Made by a program: the position numbers and the translations under genes | Assembly (NCBI RefSeq): GCF_023715325.1 | Contig: NZ_JAMBNX010000008.1 | Location: forward strand, 62,001 to 126,000 | Reading direction: 5' to 3' | DNA length: 64,000 nt | From: Agromyces mediolanus | GTDB taxonomy: Bacteria; Actinomycetota; Actinomycetes; Actinomycetales; Microbacteriaceae | Part shown: positions 37,601-45,711 of the stretch, one piece after another | Layout: every line of letters starts with the position of its first letter | How positions within the stretch are numbered: position 1 is the first letter of the stretch | The notes under the pieces: generated by a model | Told to the model about the DNA's origin: nothing | What the model saw: the letters and a program-made list of their open reading frames with translations, nothing else | Database searches by the model: none

Positions 37601-39146
37601 CGTCACGATCGAAGCGGAGCCGGGCCTGACTCTCGTGAAGTCCGCCGATCGCAGCGAGCTGCGCGTCGGCGAGGAGATCACCTACACCTTCGTGATCGAG
37701 AACACCGGCAACGTCACACTCACCGACGTGACGGTGAACGACACCGGGTTCACTGGCTCGGGATCACTGTCGGCGATCAGCTGTCCGGACGAGGCGGCCG
37801 CGCTGACCCCTGGAGCGCAGATCGAGTGCACGGCGAGCTACACGGTCACGCAGGCCGATGTCGACCGCGGCACGATCGACAACACCGCCACGGCCACCGG
37901 CACCGCGCCCACGGGCGGCGAGGTGACGACGAGCCCGTCCGAGGTTCGCATTCCGCAGGATCCGCAGCCCTCGCTCACGCTCGCCAAGTCCGTCGATCCT
38001 GGCACCGCAGCCGAGGCGGGCACCACCGTCACCTACACCTTCACCGTGCGTAACACCGGCAACGTCACCCTGCACGAGGTCGGCATCGACGAGCTGGAGT
38101 TCTCCGGCTCGGGCAGCCTGTCCGAGATCGGCTGCCCGGACGGTCCGCTCGCCCCCGGCGCGACGGCCGTCTGCACGGCGACGTACACGATCACGCAGGC
38201 CGATGCCGACGCCGGCACGATCACGAACACCGCGTCCGCGCACGGCGCCCCGCCGAACGGCGGCACCGTGGATTCCGAGCCATCCGACGCGGAGGTCACG
38301 ATCCCGCCGGCCCCGAGCCTGGAGATCGTGAAGTCGGCCGATACCGCGGAGCTCGTCGCCGGCGAGACCATCACGTACTCGTTCGTCATCAGCAACACCG
38401 GCAACGTCACGCTGCACGACGTCGCCGTCAGCGAGGGCGACTTCTCGGGCGCCGGTGAGCTGTCCGAGGTGGTCTGCCAGAATGACGCCGCGCAGCTCGC
38501 CCCCGGTACGCAGCTCGTCTGCCACGCGACGTACGTGGTCCAGCAGGCAGATGTCGACCGCGGCACGCTGGAGAACACGGCATCGGCGCTCGGCACCAGC
38601 CCTGACGGCCGGGCCGTCGAGTCGGACCCGTCGGACGTGCGGATTCCGCAGGACCCCGAGCCTGGGCTCACCCTCGTGAAGACGGCCGACACCGACCGGG
38701 CGACGAAGGCCGGACAGCGCATCACGTACTCGTTCGCCATCACCAACACCGGCAACGTCACCCTCCGCGACGTCTCGGTGCAGGAGAGCGAGTTCTCCGG
38801 TGCGGGCGTACTCGGCGAGCCGACGTGCCCCGAGGAGGCCGCGGCACTGCTCCCCGGGCGCACGGTCGTCTGCACTGCGGTGTACACCGTGGTCGAGGCT
38901 GACCTCAGCGGCGCACCGCTGACGAACACCGCCGTCGCGTCCGGCATCGGCCCTGGCTCGTCGGATCCGGTGATCTCGGAGTTCTCGACGGCGGAAGTGC
39001 CGACGGCGACGGCCGAGTCGCCGGGGCTGGCGATCACCGGCGTGTCCATCGGCGCAGGCTTCATCGCGCTGGCGGTCCTGCTGGTGCTCGGCGGGGCGTC
39101 GGTGCTGATCCTCCGAGCGCGGCGCACCGATCGACTGCGGGCGTGA
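34656..39146 (+). CDS. Giant cell-wall protein with nine DUF11-like repeats and LAITG sorting signal
   Basis: The 1496-aa secreted protein begins with a basic stretch (KKPARRERRRMAV) and a signal helix. Residues of about 50-320 form an N-terminal domain, likely a beta-propeller-like fold (repeated GDGYLYMASG-type strands). Nine tandem domains of about 115 residues follow, with repeated signatures such as NTGNVTLxDV, FSGxGxLS and CTATYTVTQADVDAG. The C terminus has LAITG, then a hydrophobic helix and RRTDRLRA, a sorting signal of LAxTG type, which in actinobacteria is used by class E sortases. ATG 34656 has GGGAGA upstream; a TAGGAT box at 34583 may be its -10. Probably an adhesin or surface stalk. 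Confidence 0.88.
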   Translation: MKKPARRERRRMAVTTVLGLLATLLVAPLSATSDALPAVASTTFDCTSVYSVRAPSPNNYLMEVDPDSGVATNVGKFDNSGSTTNLNALGFTGDGRRAIAAGQTGTYLLTMDPDGTTTALVRGLPNAAVNITHGAVNTATNVYYYGGFSGSTASIYGYDLGADEYLGLVARGSVPGGNNGDWAFDSTGYLYVIAGANGGNTLSVVKQQLPTTSQPQPRTITGETLTTINTPNNNINGIAFGGDGYLYMASGTTWYQANPSTGQVISQRALTGDNRNDSGDLGSCASPNTISVRKAFPEGRVDAADQVTLEVTGGGITRGNRATTSGSKQGVQDDPAMIAGPVIGLGGETYRIAESGAGADERYVRSWRCVDTNSNRELARGAGTSGEFVLPSGSAVVCTFTNDAQRPSVGLTKTAGTPTDVNGNGITDAGDTIAYEFRVENTGNTILTDPTVDDPKLGAVTCPAVTLDPGESVSCTAPVYTITADDEDDGAADNTATAGATPPNGLPKVSSRPSSTSTPVERAAPALVIEKSAEPQDAASYQEGQEITYSFVVRNTGNVTVTDVEVTESDFSGTGTLSALSCPDDRTLAPNTSLVCTATYTLTQADVDAGQVTNSATAAGDAPDGSRVDSPEDTARVPVDADPQIALEKSVTPSAPAGPGETVTYEFVITNTGNVSLTDPTIDETAFGGTGAPPVVDCPSGVLRPGEIVICTASYVITDADADAGGFENTATASATPPAGADPPVSAPSTARVNITARPDLDLSKTASPDVIARAGDTVTYSFEVTNRGNVTISDIEVAEGSFSGTGELGPIDCPATSLASGETMTCTATYQVTQEDVDAGTISNTATVGGTSPTGDAVSSPPSTATVDAPPNPAVELEKRADPTTASTAGATIQYDFVVRNTGNVTLHGLAIDENEFSGTGQLSAITCPGDTLAPGAEMTCHADYRLTQDDVDAGTVTNTATARGSSPANDEASSSPANATVTIEAEPGLTLVKSADRSELRVGEEITYTFVIENTGNVTLTDVTVNDTGFTGSGSLSAISCPDEAAALTPGAQIECTASYTVTQADVDRGTIDNTATATGTAPTGGEVTTSPSEVRIPQDPQPSLTLAKSVDPGTAAEAGTTVTYTFTVRNTGNVTLHEVGIDELEFSGSGSLSEIGCPDGPLAPGATAVCTATYTITQADADAGTITNTASAHGAPPNGGTVDSEPSDAEVTIPPAPSLEIVKSADTAELVAGETITYSFVISNTGNVTLHDVAVSEGDFSGAGELSEVVCQNDAAQLAPGTQLVCHATYVVQQADVDRGTLENTASALGTSPDGRAVESDPSDVRIPQDPEPGLTLVKTADTDRATKAGQRITYSFAITNTGNVTLRDVSVQESEFSGAGVLGEPTCPEEAAALLPGRTVVCTAVYTVVEADLSGAPLTNTAVASGIGPGSSDPVISEFSTAEVPTATAESPGLAITGVSIGAGFIALAVLLVLGGASVLILRARRTDRLRA
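35870..39000 (+). repeat. Nine tandem protein repeats, about 345 bp each
   Basis: The NTGN/TGNVT signature recurs at about 35975, 36313, 36661, 37011, 37357, 37699, 38047, 38390 and 38743, giving a regular period of near 345 bp. Units diverge in sequence (the first and fourth most). This is a coding repeat, not a mobile array. Confidence 0.9.
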
Positions 39147-39214
39147 ATGCGTCGCGGCCTGCTCGTCCCGGCGCCGTGCGACGGCGGGCGGGACAAGCAG
39201 GCCGCGACGACCGG

Positions 39215-40081
39215 CTACGCGTCGACGACCGCGAGCCAATCGGCGACGCTCCTGGGCGCCAGCCCGAGCAGCGTCTGCGCGCTCCGGTCCTCGGCGACGA
39301 CGTTCCGGTCGGCTCCGTTCAGCGCGCGATAGAGGTCGACGACGGGCTGCGCCGCGGCTCCGAAGAGTGGCGTGATGAGTTCCCCGAACGCGTCGGGCGA
39401 GATCGCTTCGTAGCGCACGTCCGTCGCGAGGTGCTGCGCGAACCCCGCCGCGAGGTCGGTGCCCGTGAGCCCCGGGGAGTGCCCGATCGCGACAATGCCT
39501 TCGACTCCCCGGTGGTCCGTCAGGAGCTCGACCACGGCGTCTGCCACATCGAGGTGGGAGCTCCACGACACGGGATACTCCGCGGGCAGCGGGTACCGCA
39601 GGACGCCTTCAGAGCGAGCGGGCTCCGCGACGACCGGGAGCAGCAGGTTCTCGAGGTACAGGCGCGGGGCGACGACCGCCGTGGAGACTCCGGTGGCGGT
39701 GACGCCCTGGATGAGCTGCTGAATGGGCGCGGTGCTCGGAGCCTGCAGGGGCGAGCCGGGCTCGTCGACGATGGCGCCGCTGGTCGAGATCACGACCCGG
39801 GCCGGCCTGGCGGTGTCGACGGCCGACACGATCGCCGCGGCCTGCGCCGCGGAGACCGCGGGATCGCCGCCCATCGGCAGGTGGACGAACACGCCCTCGG
39901 CGCCGGAGTAGGCGCGCGCCAGCGCCTCCGCGTCCGCGAGGTCGACGGCGAGCGATCGGGTGCCGGCAGGCAGCCCGGCCGGGTTTCGGACTGCGGCCAC
40001 AGCGTCTTTCCCGGCGACGGTCAGGGCAGCGAGAACAGGGGATCCTTGAGCTCCAGTGGCTCCATGCACGAGATAGGTCAT
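39215..40081 (-). CDS. NmrA-like NAD(P)-binding oxidoreductase
   Basis: The 288-aa protein has an N-terminal Rossmann motif VHGATGAQGSPVL, the ISTSGA segment and PRLYLENLL, matching the NmrA/QOR2-type atypical SDR family (NAD(P)H:quinone oxidoreductase-like or redox sensor). It is divergent from an HxlR gene and probably controlled by it. Confidence 0.85.
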   Translation of the reverse strand: MTYLVHGATGAQGSPVLAALTVAGKDAVAAVRNPAGLPAGTRSLAVDLADAEALARAYSGAEGVFVHLPMGGDPAVSAAQAAAIVSAVDTARPARVVISTSGAIVDEPGSPLQAPSTAPIQQLIQGVTATGVSTAVVAPRLYLENLLLPVVAEPARSEGVLRYPLPAEYPVSWSSHLDVADAVVELLTDHRGVEGIVAIGHSPGLTGTDLAAGFAQHLATDVRYEAISPDAFGELITPLFGAAAQPVVDLYRALNGADRNVVAEDRSAQTLLGLAPRSVADWLAVVDA

Positions 40082-40085
40082 GACT

Positions 40086-40130
40086 CCATTAGTTCATCCA
40101 GTGCACCAGTTACGTCAACTGCACTAATGG
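40086..40130. promoter_or_regulatory. Palindromic operator region between NmrA-like and HxlR (2) genes
   Basis: CCATTAGT (40086-40093) and ACTAATGG (40123-40130) form a perfect 8-bp inverted repeat. Inside lies a second one, CAGTT-ACGTC-AACTG (40107-40121). Both fit dimeric repressor binding by the adjacent HxlR protein. Confidence 0.65.
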
Positions 40131-40145
40131 GCTATCATCGAAATC

Positions 40146-40490
40146 ATGGTGGATGTCGACTTGCCCGACTGCGGGGTTGCGCGGTTTCTGCTCCTGTTTG
40201 ACGGCCCGTGGGCCACGCTCATCATCCGCGAGTTGCTGCACGGACCGCAGCGGTTCGGAGAGCTCCGTGACGCCCTGCCCGGCATCAGCGCGCACACGCT
40301 GACCAACCGCCTGCGGCTCTTCGAGTCGCGCGGGCTCCTCAGGCGCACCGCGTTCCCCGAGATCCCCCCTCGGGTCGTCTACGAGCTCACCGATCTCGGT
40401 CGGAGCCTCCGGCCCGTGCTCGATGCGATGTACGCCTGGGGCAAGGCTGCCCCGGTCTCCGCGTTCGTCTCGGCATCCGATCCCGCCTGA
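40146..40490 (+). CDS. HxlR-family transcriptional regulator (2)
   Basis: The 114-aa protein has LLFDGPWATLIIRELLHGPQRFGELRD, ISAHTLTNRLRLFESRGLL and TDLGRSL, the HxlR winged-helix pattern. A Cys at residue 8 (LPDCG) could serve as a redox switch, as in other HxlR/HypR-type regulators. It faces the NmrA-like gene. Confidence 0.87.
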   Translation: MVDVDLPDCGVARFLLLFDGPWATLIIRELLHGPQRFGELRDALPGISAHTLTNRLRLFESRGLLRRTAFPEIPPRVVYELTDLGRSLRPVLDAMYAWGKAAPVSAFVSASDPA

Positions 40491-41114
40491 GGCGCTGACG
40501 GATGCCCCGGAAGCGACGCGCCCCGGCGACACCGGTGACCTCGCCAGGGCGCGTCAGCCGGTCGAACTGGATCGAGCAGTAGCCAACCGGCCCCTCACCC
40601 CTCTGCGGTGCGGACGGAACGCAGACTTACGGAGGCGCCACATCGCGGTCGCTATCCCTTCGTCGACCAGCGCGTCGGGAGCGGTTCGTGCTTGCGCGCG
40701 CCGCACGGCTTCTTCGCGGCTTGGACGCAAGACGATGTCGTGCAGCCGGGGCCGCACCGGCTCGCCATCGGCACCGCGCCGGCGTCCGCGTGCATGCGCT
40801 CCAGCTTTGCGAGCGGGAGGTCTCGCCCTGCGGCAGATCGCTAACCGCGATCGAGCCCTCGAGACCAATCTCGTGCTCGCCCTCACCCGATTCACTCCAC
40901 TGCTCGAACTCGGATGATCGAATCATCCGCAGCTCTCGGGGCGATCGACGTTCACCTGGATCGACTCTTCGGACCGCAGCAGCAGTAGGGCCCGAGCTAG
41001 GAAATAGATGACCTCGGCCGGGGGCTCCGGCCCGCGGACCGATGCCTCCAGCACACAAGCCTCCACCGATGCGCGCGCACCCAGGAATCGCTCGCGCAGC
41101 AGCGCGAGCGGATC
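40491..41114. other. Gene-poor boundary of the accessory island
   Basis: No convincing gene is seen. Three minus-strand frames are open in pieces, with protein-like fragments broken by stops, for example LAKLERMHADAGAVPM near 40800 and IRSSEFEQWSESGEGEHEIG near 40910. This looks like remains of one or more decayed genes on the minus strand, at the start of the island. Confidence 0.45.
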
Positions 41115-41513
41115 TCAAGCGCGGGAGGCGTTCTCCTGCGCGACGATGAACTGCCCAAAGCACGCGAGGTCGTCCTCCGCTCCGTTCTCGACCCGCTTGA
41201 AGGCCTTGTTCACGATGCTGTAGGTGCCGCCGCTCGTCGGGCTGGCGATCGAAAAGTGAAGGACCTCTGGGATATCGAGCTCGGGGAAGTCGTTTACCGC
41301 CACCCAGCGGAACCCGTGGTTGCGGACAAGTACCTCGCCGGCGTAGAAGCCGGAAGCCGCGGTAACCTCGGCGGTCCGCTCACTGCCGCGCTCCTCGAAG
41401 TGCGTGAGGATGCTGTCGACGTCCGCAAGGCTTCGAATCGAGTAGTCGAGGCGGTCGAAGATGTCCTGCACGGCCTTGACGCCGATGGCGAGACCGCCAC
41501 TGTCGTGTGCCAT
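41115..41513 (-). CDS. DUF3806-like domain, possibly the 3' remnant of the broken gene upstream
   Basis: From the ATG at 41513 this frame encodes 132 aa with FDRLDYSIRSLADVDSIL, FYAGEVLVRNHGFRWVAV and a C-terminal NKAFKRVENGAEDD, resembling small DUF3806-type proteins. The same frame continues upstream into the NACHT remnant (KGDQGTLDHFLADLMAHDSGG-like region), so it may be either a separate gene or the fused end of the broken gene. No Shine-Dalgarno sequence is obvious. Confidence 0.4.
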   Translation of the reverse strand: MAHDSGGLAIGVKAVQDIFDRLDYSIRSLADVDSILTHFEERGSERTAEVTAASGFYAGEVLVRNHGFRWVAVNDFPELDIPEVLHFSIASPTSGGTYSIVNKAFKRVENGAEDDLACFGQFIVAQENASRA

Positions 41514-42562
41514 CAGATCGGCGAGAAAGTGGTCCAGTGTCCCCTGATCTCCCTTTCTTCTTCCGGCGTGCCGTTCGCGTTGCGGTGTCCGCCGAGCTCC
41601 AGACATCGATGCCCTCCAGCCACAGGGAATAGTCGCTGAGGTCGACCCGGAGGGGGAACCGCGGGTCGCGCACTTCGGGGAGCGCGGCGGTGCGGTCATC
41701 TTCCGGCATGAATGCGTTGCGATAGCTCTGGCAGACGTATTGCGACAGGGTCGACTTGCCTTGGCCAGGTGCCCCGCGAACGAGCGTGAATGGCGCTGAA
41801 GCGCCGAGCAGGTACTTTGCGGCGCCGCCCACGGGCGCGGCGGGCTGGATCGGTCCCCTCGCACGATTGGGGGAATGCACGCGGTCGGCGGTGACGTCCA
41901 CGAAGAGGTCAGCGACAAGTTCTCTGTCGACGTCCGCCTGGCTAAACTTGACACGCTTATCGTCATCCCACTGGGTCGCGACGACCTTGCAGATTACATC
42001 CCGATGCCCTCGGGCAGCGGCTGGTCCGATGCTCTCGGTGATGAGGTGGCGGACTAGATCCCAGCCCGCGAGCATTTGCGTAGGCCCATTTGAGCTCCGT
42101 CGGCGCGTTGTCCACCCACGGGTTCAGGCGTTCCCTCCACACGCAGCTCATCTCGTCAAAACCGAAATCGGATGCGGCTGCCTGGAGGATGGAGTCCAGC
42201 CGATCGTAAGTGCCGACCTTCGGCTTGGCCGTGCTCGGGATGTTCGTCACAAGCCGGTACTGTCGGACCCCCTCGGCCGCCAGCCGGCGGAGGTTATCTT
42301 CCTCGCCACGCATGGTTTGCTCGAGCCATTTCACGGGATCCTTCTCTTTCCCACGAAGGGACCACTTCGTCTGATAGACGACCAGCTTGGCAGGGTCTTC
42401 GGTCTGGATACCGTCGCGCGCTCCGTCTGACTGTCTGAGTGCCATCGGTGTGAAGCCCGGGTACTCGCGGGCGAGCAGAGCGTTCACAAGCTGCTGAAAG
42501 TCATGGTCGCCGAGGCGCTCGTAGAGATACCGGTGTTCACTCTCGGCCCGAGACGCGCCTCC
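41514..42562 (-). pseudogene. Broken STAND/NACHT NTPase with N-terminal nuclease-like domain
   Basis: Three minus-strand segments in different frames make one protein. Segment 1 has RYLYERLGDHDFQQLVNALL and a PD-(D/E)xK-like QSDGARDGIQ, then VVYQTKW. After a frame change near 42075 (NA/QMLAGWDL), segment 2 carries helical sequence and the P-loop GAPGQGKST. A second change in the AAGAAGAAAGGG run near 41560 leads into KGDQGTLDHFLADL, the expected NACHT continuation. The first segment has no start codon before a TGA at 42563-42565, and the STAND body and sensor repeats are missing. It is related in layout to Avs-type defence NTPases, but decayed or affected by indel errors. Confidence 0.65.
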
Positions 42563-42786
42563 TCACGGGTGCCCCGGTGGTGACATGATGAACGGGGGTA
42601 TTGCTTGATCCAGTGTGGCCCACCTTCATCCGCGTGAAGGCCCGGCGCGCGGGGCCGGGGGGCGCGCACAGATCCGTCGCGCGGGCACTGCCCGCAACTG
42701 GATCGCTCGCGTCAGAAGGACTTGCGGCCATCAATGCGAGCTTGGGCCCCGCAGCAGCGAGCCCTGCCGCATGGATGCCCCGGACC

Positions 42787-43644
42787 TCACGCTCCAGCAT
42801 CCGGTGGTCGAGCGGCCCTTTCGAGCGCCCCAATCGCGTCTACGCACGCCCGATTCACCGTCCGCACGAACTGTGCCATCACGACGTGAAGCAACTGAAC
42901 CGAAGAGCCTGGCACCTTCGACGTCGCCAGGTGCGCAAGTGTCATATAGGAGAAGTGAGAGAGGTCGCTGAGCATCCCCCACGTCATGAACTCCTGGCTC
43001 TGAGCACCGTACGAGCTGGTGATCGGCCTTCGCGTTGAGAGCGGGGCCATCACAGCGCCAGGATCCAACGAGAGCAGTTCGGCAACCGCCCTGAAGTGCT
43101 CGCGGACGCTCAACTTTTCGCGGGCCACGTGTTCTTCGAGCATGGTGTCCTGAACAGCCGCTTCACCGCCTACGCCCGTGGCTACCAGTGCGAGCCGATT
43201 CTGATTCGTTGCGAAGTGCTCGGACTCCTGGTGGAGCGCTTGGAGTGCTCGTGTCAGCCGCTCGCCCCGCTCCGTGGGCTGCTGGAGCCAAACGATCGTG
43301 CTCGCATCCTCGAGAGCCGCGCGCATGAGCGGGTACATGACCGTCGCGTCCAGATAGAACTGCCCGACCTCGGTATCGAATACAAGTCGGTGTAGCGCGC
43401 GAAGCATTCTTGCGATGTTCCAGGCACGTTCCCGAAGGTACCGCGAGACAGCTGGCGGTGAGTCGACAACCTCCACAGCCTCGTTGTCGCTGTGCTCACG
43501 TGAGCCGACGATGAAATCCTCGTCCGCGAGTTGGGCGATGCGGGCCGCAATTCGCTTCCATTCTTCGCACCTTGTCCAAAGCGAGACGGTGGTCACTTCG
43601 GGATCGACGGGGCTCAGCCCGCTCACGTGACTATCCTTCCGCAT
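42787..43644 (-). CDS. Hypothetical helical protein, unknown function
   Basis: A 285-aa protein from ATG 43644. It is mostly alpha-helical with YLRERAWNIARMLRALHRLV, MYPLMRAALEDASTIVWL, and LLHVVMAQFVRTVNRACVD. No P-loop, TIR or nuclease motif is visible. A GTG a few codons later is an alternative start. Its place between a broken STAND gene and a TIR gene suggests an island accessory gene. No family is recognised. Confidence 0.65.
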   Translation of the reverse strand: MRKDSHVSGLSPVDPEVTTVSLWTRCEEWKRIAARIAQLADEDFIVGSREHSDNEAVEVVDSPPAVSRYLRERAWNIARMLRALHRLVFDTEVGQFYLDATVMYPLMRAALEDASTIVWLQQPTERGERLTRALQALHQESEHFATNQNRLALVATGVGGEAAVQDTMLEEHVAREKLSVREHFRAVAELLSLDPGAVMAPLSTRRPITSSYGAQSQEFMTWGMLSDLSHFSYMTLAHLATSKVPGSSVQLLHVVMAQFVRTVNRACVDAIGALERAARPPDAGA

Positions 43645-43836
43645 GCCGGAGCGCGGCCGGGGGCTTGCCGTAAACGTCGCGGCCACCTCACCATCAAAGC
43701 CTCCTTGCAAAGAGGGGCGAAGACAGAGCGTGAGCAGTCCACATTCGACTCAGTCCACTGACGCGCGTCGTGCACCCCGCCTCCAGCCTGCACGCGACCC
43801 GTCCTCAACGCGCAGTGCACGCCCGAGGAACCGGCA

Positions 43837-44568
43837 TTAGTCAAGCAGCACCGTGTCCGCGATCTTTGTTGCTACCTCATCGAGCGATTCGTAGTCGGAA
43901 GTCGTCAGTCCCGAGTGCGAAGCAAGCAACGGGCTTACATCGAGGAGTTCCTGGAACGTCGTTCCATGGGCAATCGGAATGACACGACCGGTTGAGAGCA
44001 ACACCGATAGTTCTTTGTCGGCGATCCCCTCAGCGTTAAGGCTCTTCAAGAGCGCGGGAGTGACAAGCACGATACCCGCGCGCGAGTTCTTCAATCCCTT
44101 GTCAATCTGCCGCATCAGAGGCGTCCCGAGAGGCACATCCTTCTCGCTGAACCAGACCTTCACGTCTAGACCCGTGAGGAGGTCGTAGAACTCAAGCGCC
44201 GCTCCGGCTCGGTCGTCCCATGCGTGGCAGAGGAAGAGGTCGCGACGGTCGGTCTCAGCCAGCCTTACAACGTGCTCGTGAACGGGATTGAGGGTGCGGT
44301 ACTCGGACGTGGAGTAGGACACGGCCGTCCGGCGGGATCGGCTCGAACTACTCGATGTTCCAGTCCCGCCGCCGGACCGACGACTGGTGTAGCTCGAATA
44401 CCGTGTCGGCGTCGGAGCCACCGAGGGCGTGTAAGTCGGCCGGGGCGGCGTGTAGTCGTCATACGCCGGGTGGCGACTACGGCTCGATGAGCGGTAACGG
44501 CAGGCCGGGCAATTCGCGGCACCACTCGCGGTGCGGTGGCCCTCGCGGGGCGCTGTGCATTGCGTCAT
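43837..44568 (-). CDS. TIR-domain protein with N-terminal zinc ribbon
   Basis: The 243-aa protein starts with a short Cys/His ribbon (TQCTAPREGHRTASGAANCP, then AC), followed by a Ser/Arg/Tyr/Pro-rich linker of about 70 residues. The C-terminal TIR domain starts at DLFLCHAWDDR and contains FYDLLTGLDVKVWFSE with the candidate catalytic Glu region, GIVLVTPALLKS and a Glu-rich end. TIR domains in such bacterial contexts hydrolyse NAD+ or make signal nucleotides. ATG 44568 is used rather than TTG 44574. It stands alone on the minus strand. Confidence 0.82.
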   Translation of the reverse strand: MTQCTAPREGHRTASGAANCPACRYRSSSRSRHPAYDDYTPPRPTYTPSVAPTPTRYSSYTSRRSGGGTGTSSSSSRSRRTAVSYSTSEYRTLNPVHEHVVRLAETDRRDLFLCHAWDDRAGAALEFYDLLTGLDVKVWFSEKDVPLGTPLMRQIDKGLKNSRAGIVLVTPALLKSLNAEGIADKELSVLLSTGRVIPIAHGTTFQELLDVSPLLASHSGLTTSDYESLDEVATKIADTVLLD

Positions 44569-44730
44569 AGCCAAGATTGTACGGTCAGGCTCCTACATGG
44601 CCGCACGGTCGCGCCTACGCGGCCGCCGCTGCTTCCGAAAGACGGGTGCAGCTGGACAACAGCTCCTTGACCGAGCATCACTCAAATGACCTGTACTCCT
44701 GCGTGCCTACGTCCGATCACTGCGCCGCGG

Positions 44731-45048
44731 TCACATCGGAACCCCGATCGATTCGCCGCGCTTGGAGAGCCGGTCTTCGAGCTCGAGGTCTTTGAGCCAG
44801 TACGCGACCAGGTCCGGGAACGGGCTGTCCGGGGTGAGCGCCGAGGACGACGGCTGGAAGAGGGTCCGGTCGGCGAGCTTCGCCTTCAACGCCCGCTCGG
44901 CGGATTTCCGTGTATCCCCGGTCGCCTGGACAAGCCGGGTCTTGCCGTCCCAGTCGCGGTAGCGGGCGCGCGCGACGACACGTCCGCCGGGGCTTACGAG
45001 ATGGCCGATCTCCCCGAAGGTGCCGATGGTCAAACGCTGCCGGCTCAT
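44731..45048 (-). pseudogene. Truncated tyrosine integrase (5' remnant)
   Basis: The 105-aa product matches the first about 95 residues of the full integrase at 52455-53636 (shared ARARYRDWDG, RLVQATG, and YWLxDLExEDRLS) and then ends in unrelated residues. The catalytic domain is gone, so it cannot recombine. It lies 5 bp below the excisionase-like gene in the same layout as the intact pair. Confidence 0.85.
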
Positions 45049-45052
45049 CGGA

Positions 45053-45322
45053 TCACCTCCCCTCTGGAGAGGCAGGTGGTTCGGGGTCGCGTTGCTGCTC
45101 CATCCAGGTCCGCACGTCCGAGAGCACGAACTTCAGATGCTTCCCGAAGCGATACGCGCGCGGACCGAGACCGCGGGTGCGCCAGTCGTAGACCGCGGAG
45201 ACAGGCACGCCCAGATAGGTGGCCAACTCGTTGACGTCGAACAGCGGCTCCAGGCCCCAGGGGTTGCCGGCCGGGCTGTGTTCGGCATCAACACCGAACA
45301 GGTGCGTCCTGCTCCCACCCAC
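45053..45322 (-). CDS. xis: AlpA/excisionase-like helix-turn-helix protein (element 1)
   Basis: The 89-aa protein carries a MerR/AlpA-like HTH: LFDVNELATYLGVPVSAVYDW, RTRGLGPRAYRFGK, LSDVRTWMEQ. It is a close relative of the protein at 53629-53889. The GTG at 45322 is the only in-frame start before the conserved part. Its partner integrase is truncated. Confidence 0.75.
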   Translation of the reverse strand: MGGSRTHLFGVDAEHSPAGNPWGLEPLFDVNELATYLGVPVSAVYDWRTRGLGPRAYRFGKHLKFVLSDVRTWMEQQRDPEPPASPEGR

Positions 45323-45436
45323 GAACCGGGAGCAACCGACACGGTCGCTCGGCTACCGGAGCGCGGCGGTCCGAAAGGGCCGTGAGGGCGTCAAAGTGAT
45401 GGGTTCTCGGTGGGAGTATCAATTTCCTTAACCTCA

Positions 45437-45470
45437 AAAGTCCCGGAAACCCTTAGGTTTCCGGGACTTT
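45437..45470. terminator. Rho-independent terminator of a tRNA-Pro gene (minus strand)
   Basis: A perfect 15-bp stem (45437-45451 with 45456-45470), loop CTTA, with AAA/TTT ends lies immediately downstream of the tRNA 3' fragment on the minus strand. Confidence 0.9.
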
Positions 45471-45471
45471 C

Positions 45472-45516
45472 TGGTCGGGCTGACAGGATTTGAACCTGCG
45501 ACCCCTTGACCCCCAG
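45472..45516 (-). other. tRNA-Pro 3' fragment = attachment site remnant
   Basis: The minus strand reads from the anticodon loop (CTGGGGGTCAAG) through the T arm (GGTTCAAATCC) to a CCA end, matching the 3' 45 nt of tRNA-Pro(GGG). The expected 5' half is absent upstream (45517-45560 has no pairing partner), so it is not a functional tRNA. It marks the end of an element that inserted in a tRNA-Pro gene. Confidence 0.85.
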
Positions 45517-45711
45517 GCGTCCAGACGCATACGCCGGGGCCAAAATCCGCGTGTTTCCGGGTCTCAGATCATGCAGAGCACGTCACGAGATGCATGGATT
45601 TCATGATTCTGGTCCCCTTTTGGTCCCCCTCAATGCGGACCCCAACCGCTCCGCCTTCAAACCAGCGCACTGTCGTGGCCCGGAAGCACCTGCATTTGGT
45701 TGACAGGACAT

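Larger units (their letters stand above)
45323..45711. other. Intergenic attachment-site region
   Basis: Besides the terminator and tRNA fragment listed separately, this 389-bp stretch shows no gene. The GC content drops to the right of 45520. Confidence 0.6.

Noticed and set aside
35870-39000. Regular repeats as CRISPR or satellite array
   Set aside because: The period (near 345 bp) and open frame show tandem protein domains, not short repeats with spacers.
40554-41163. Two overlapping minus-strand ORFs as genes
   Set aside because: Arg/Ala-rich and frame-broken; no start with Shine-Dalgarno or recognisable domain, so left as decayed sequence.
45472-45560. Complete tRNA-Pro gene
   Set aside because: Only the 3' 45 nt fit. 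The D arm and acceptor 5' strand are absent upstream, so it is an att remnant.
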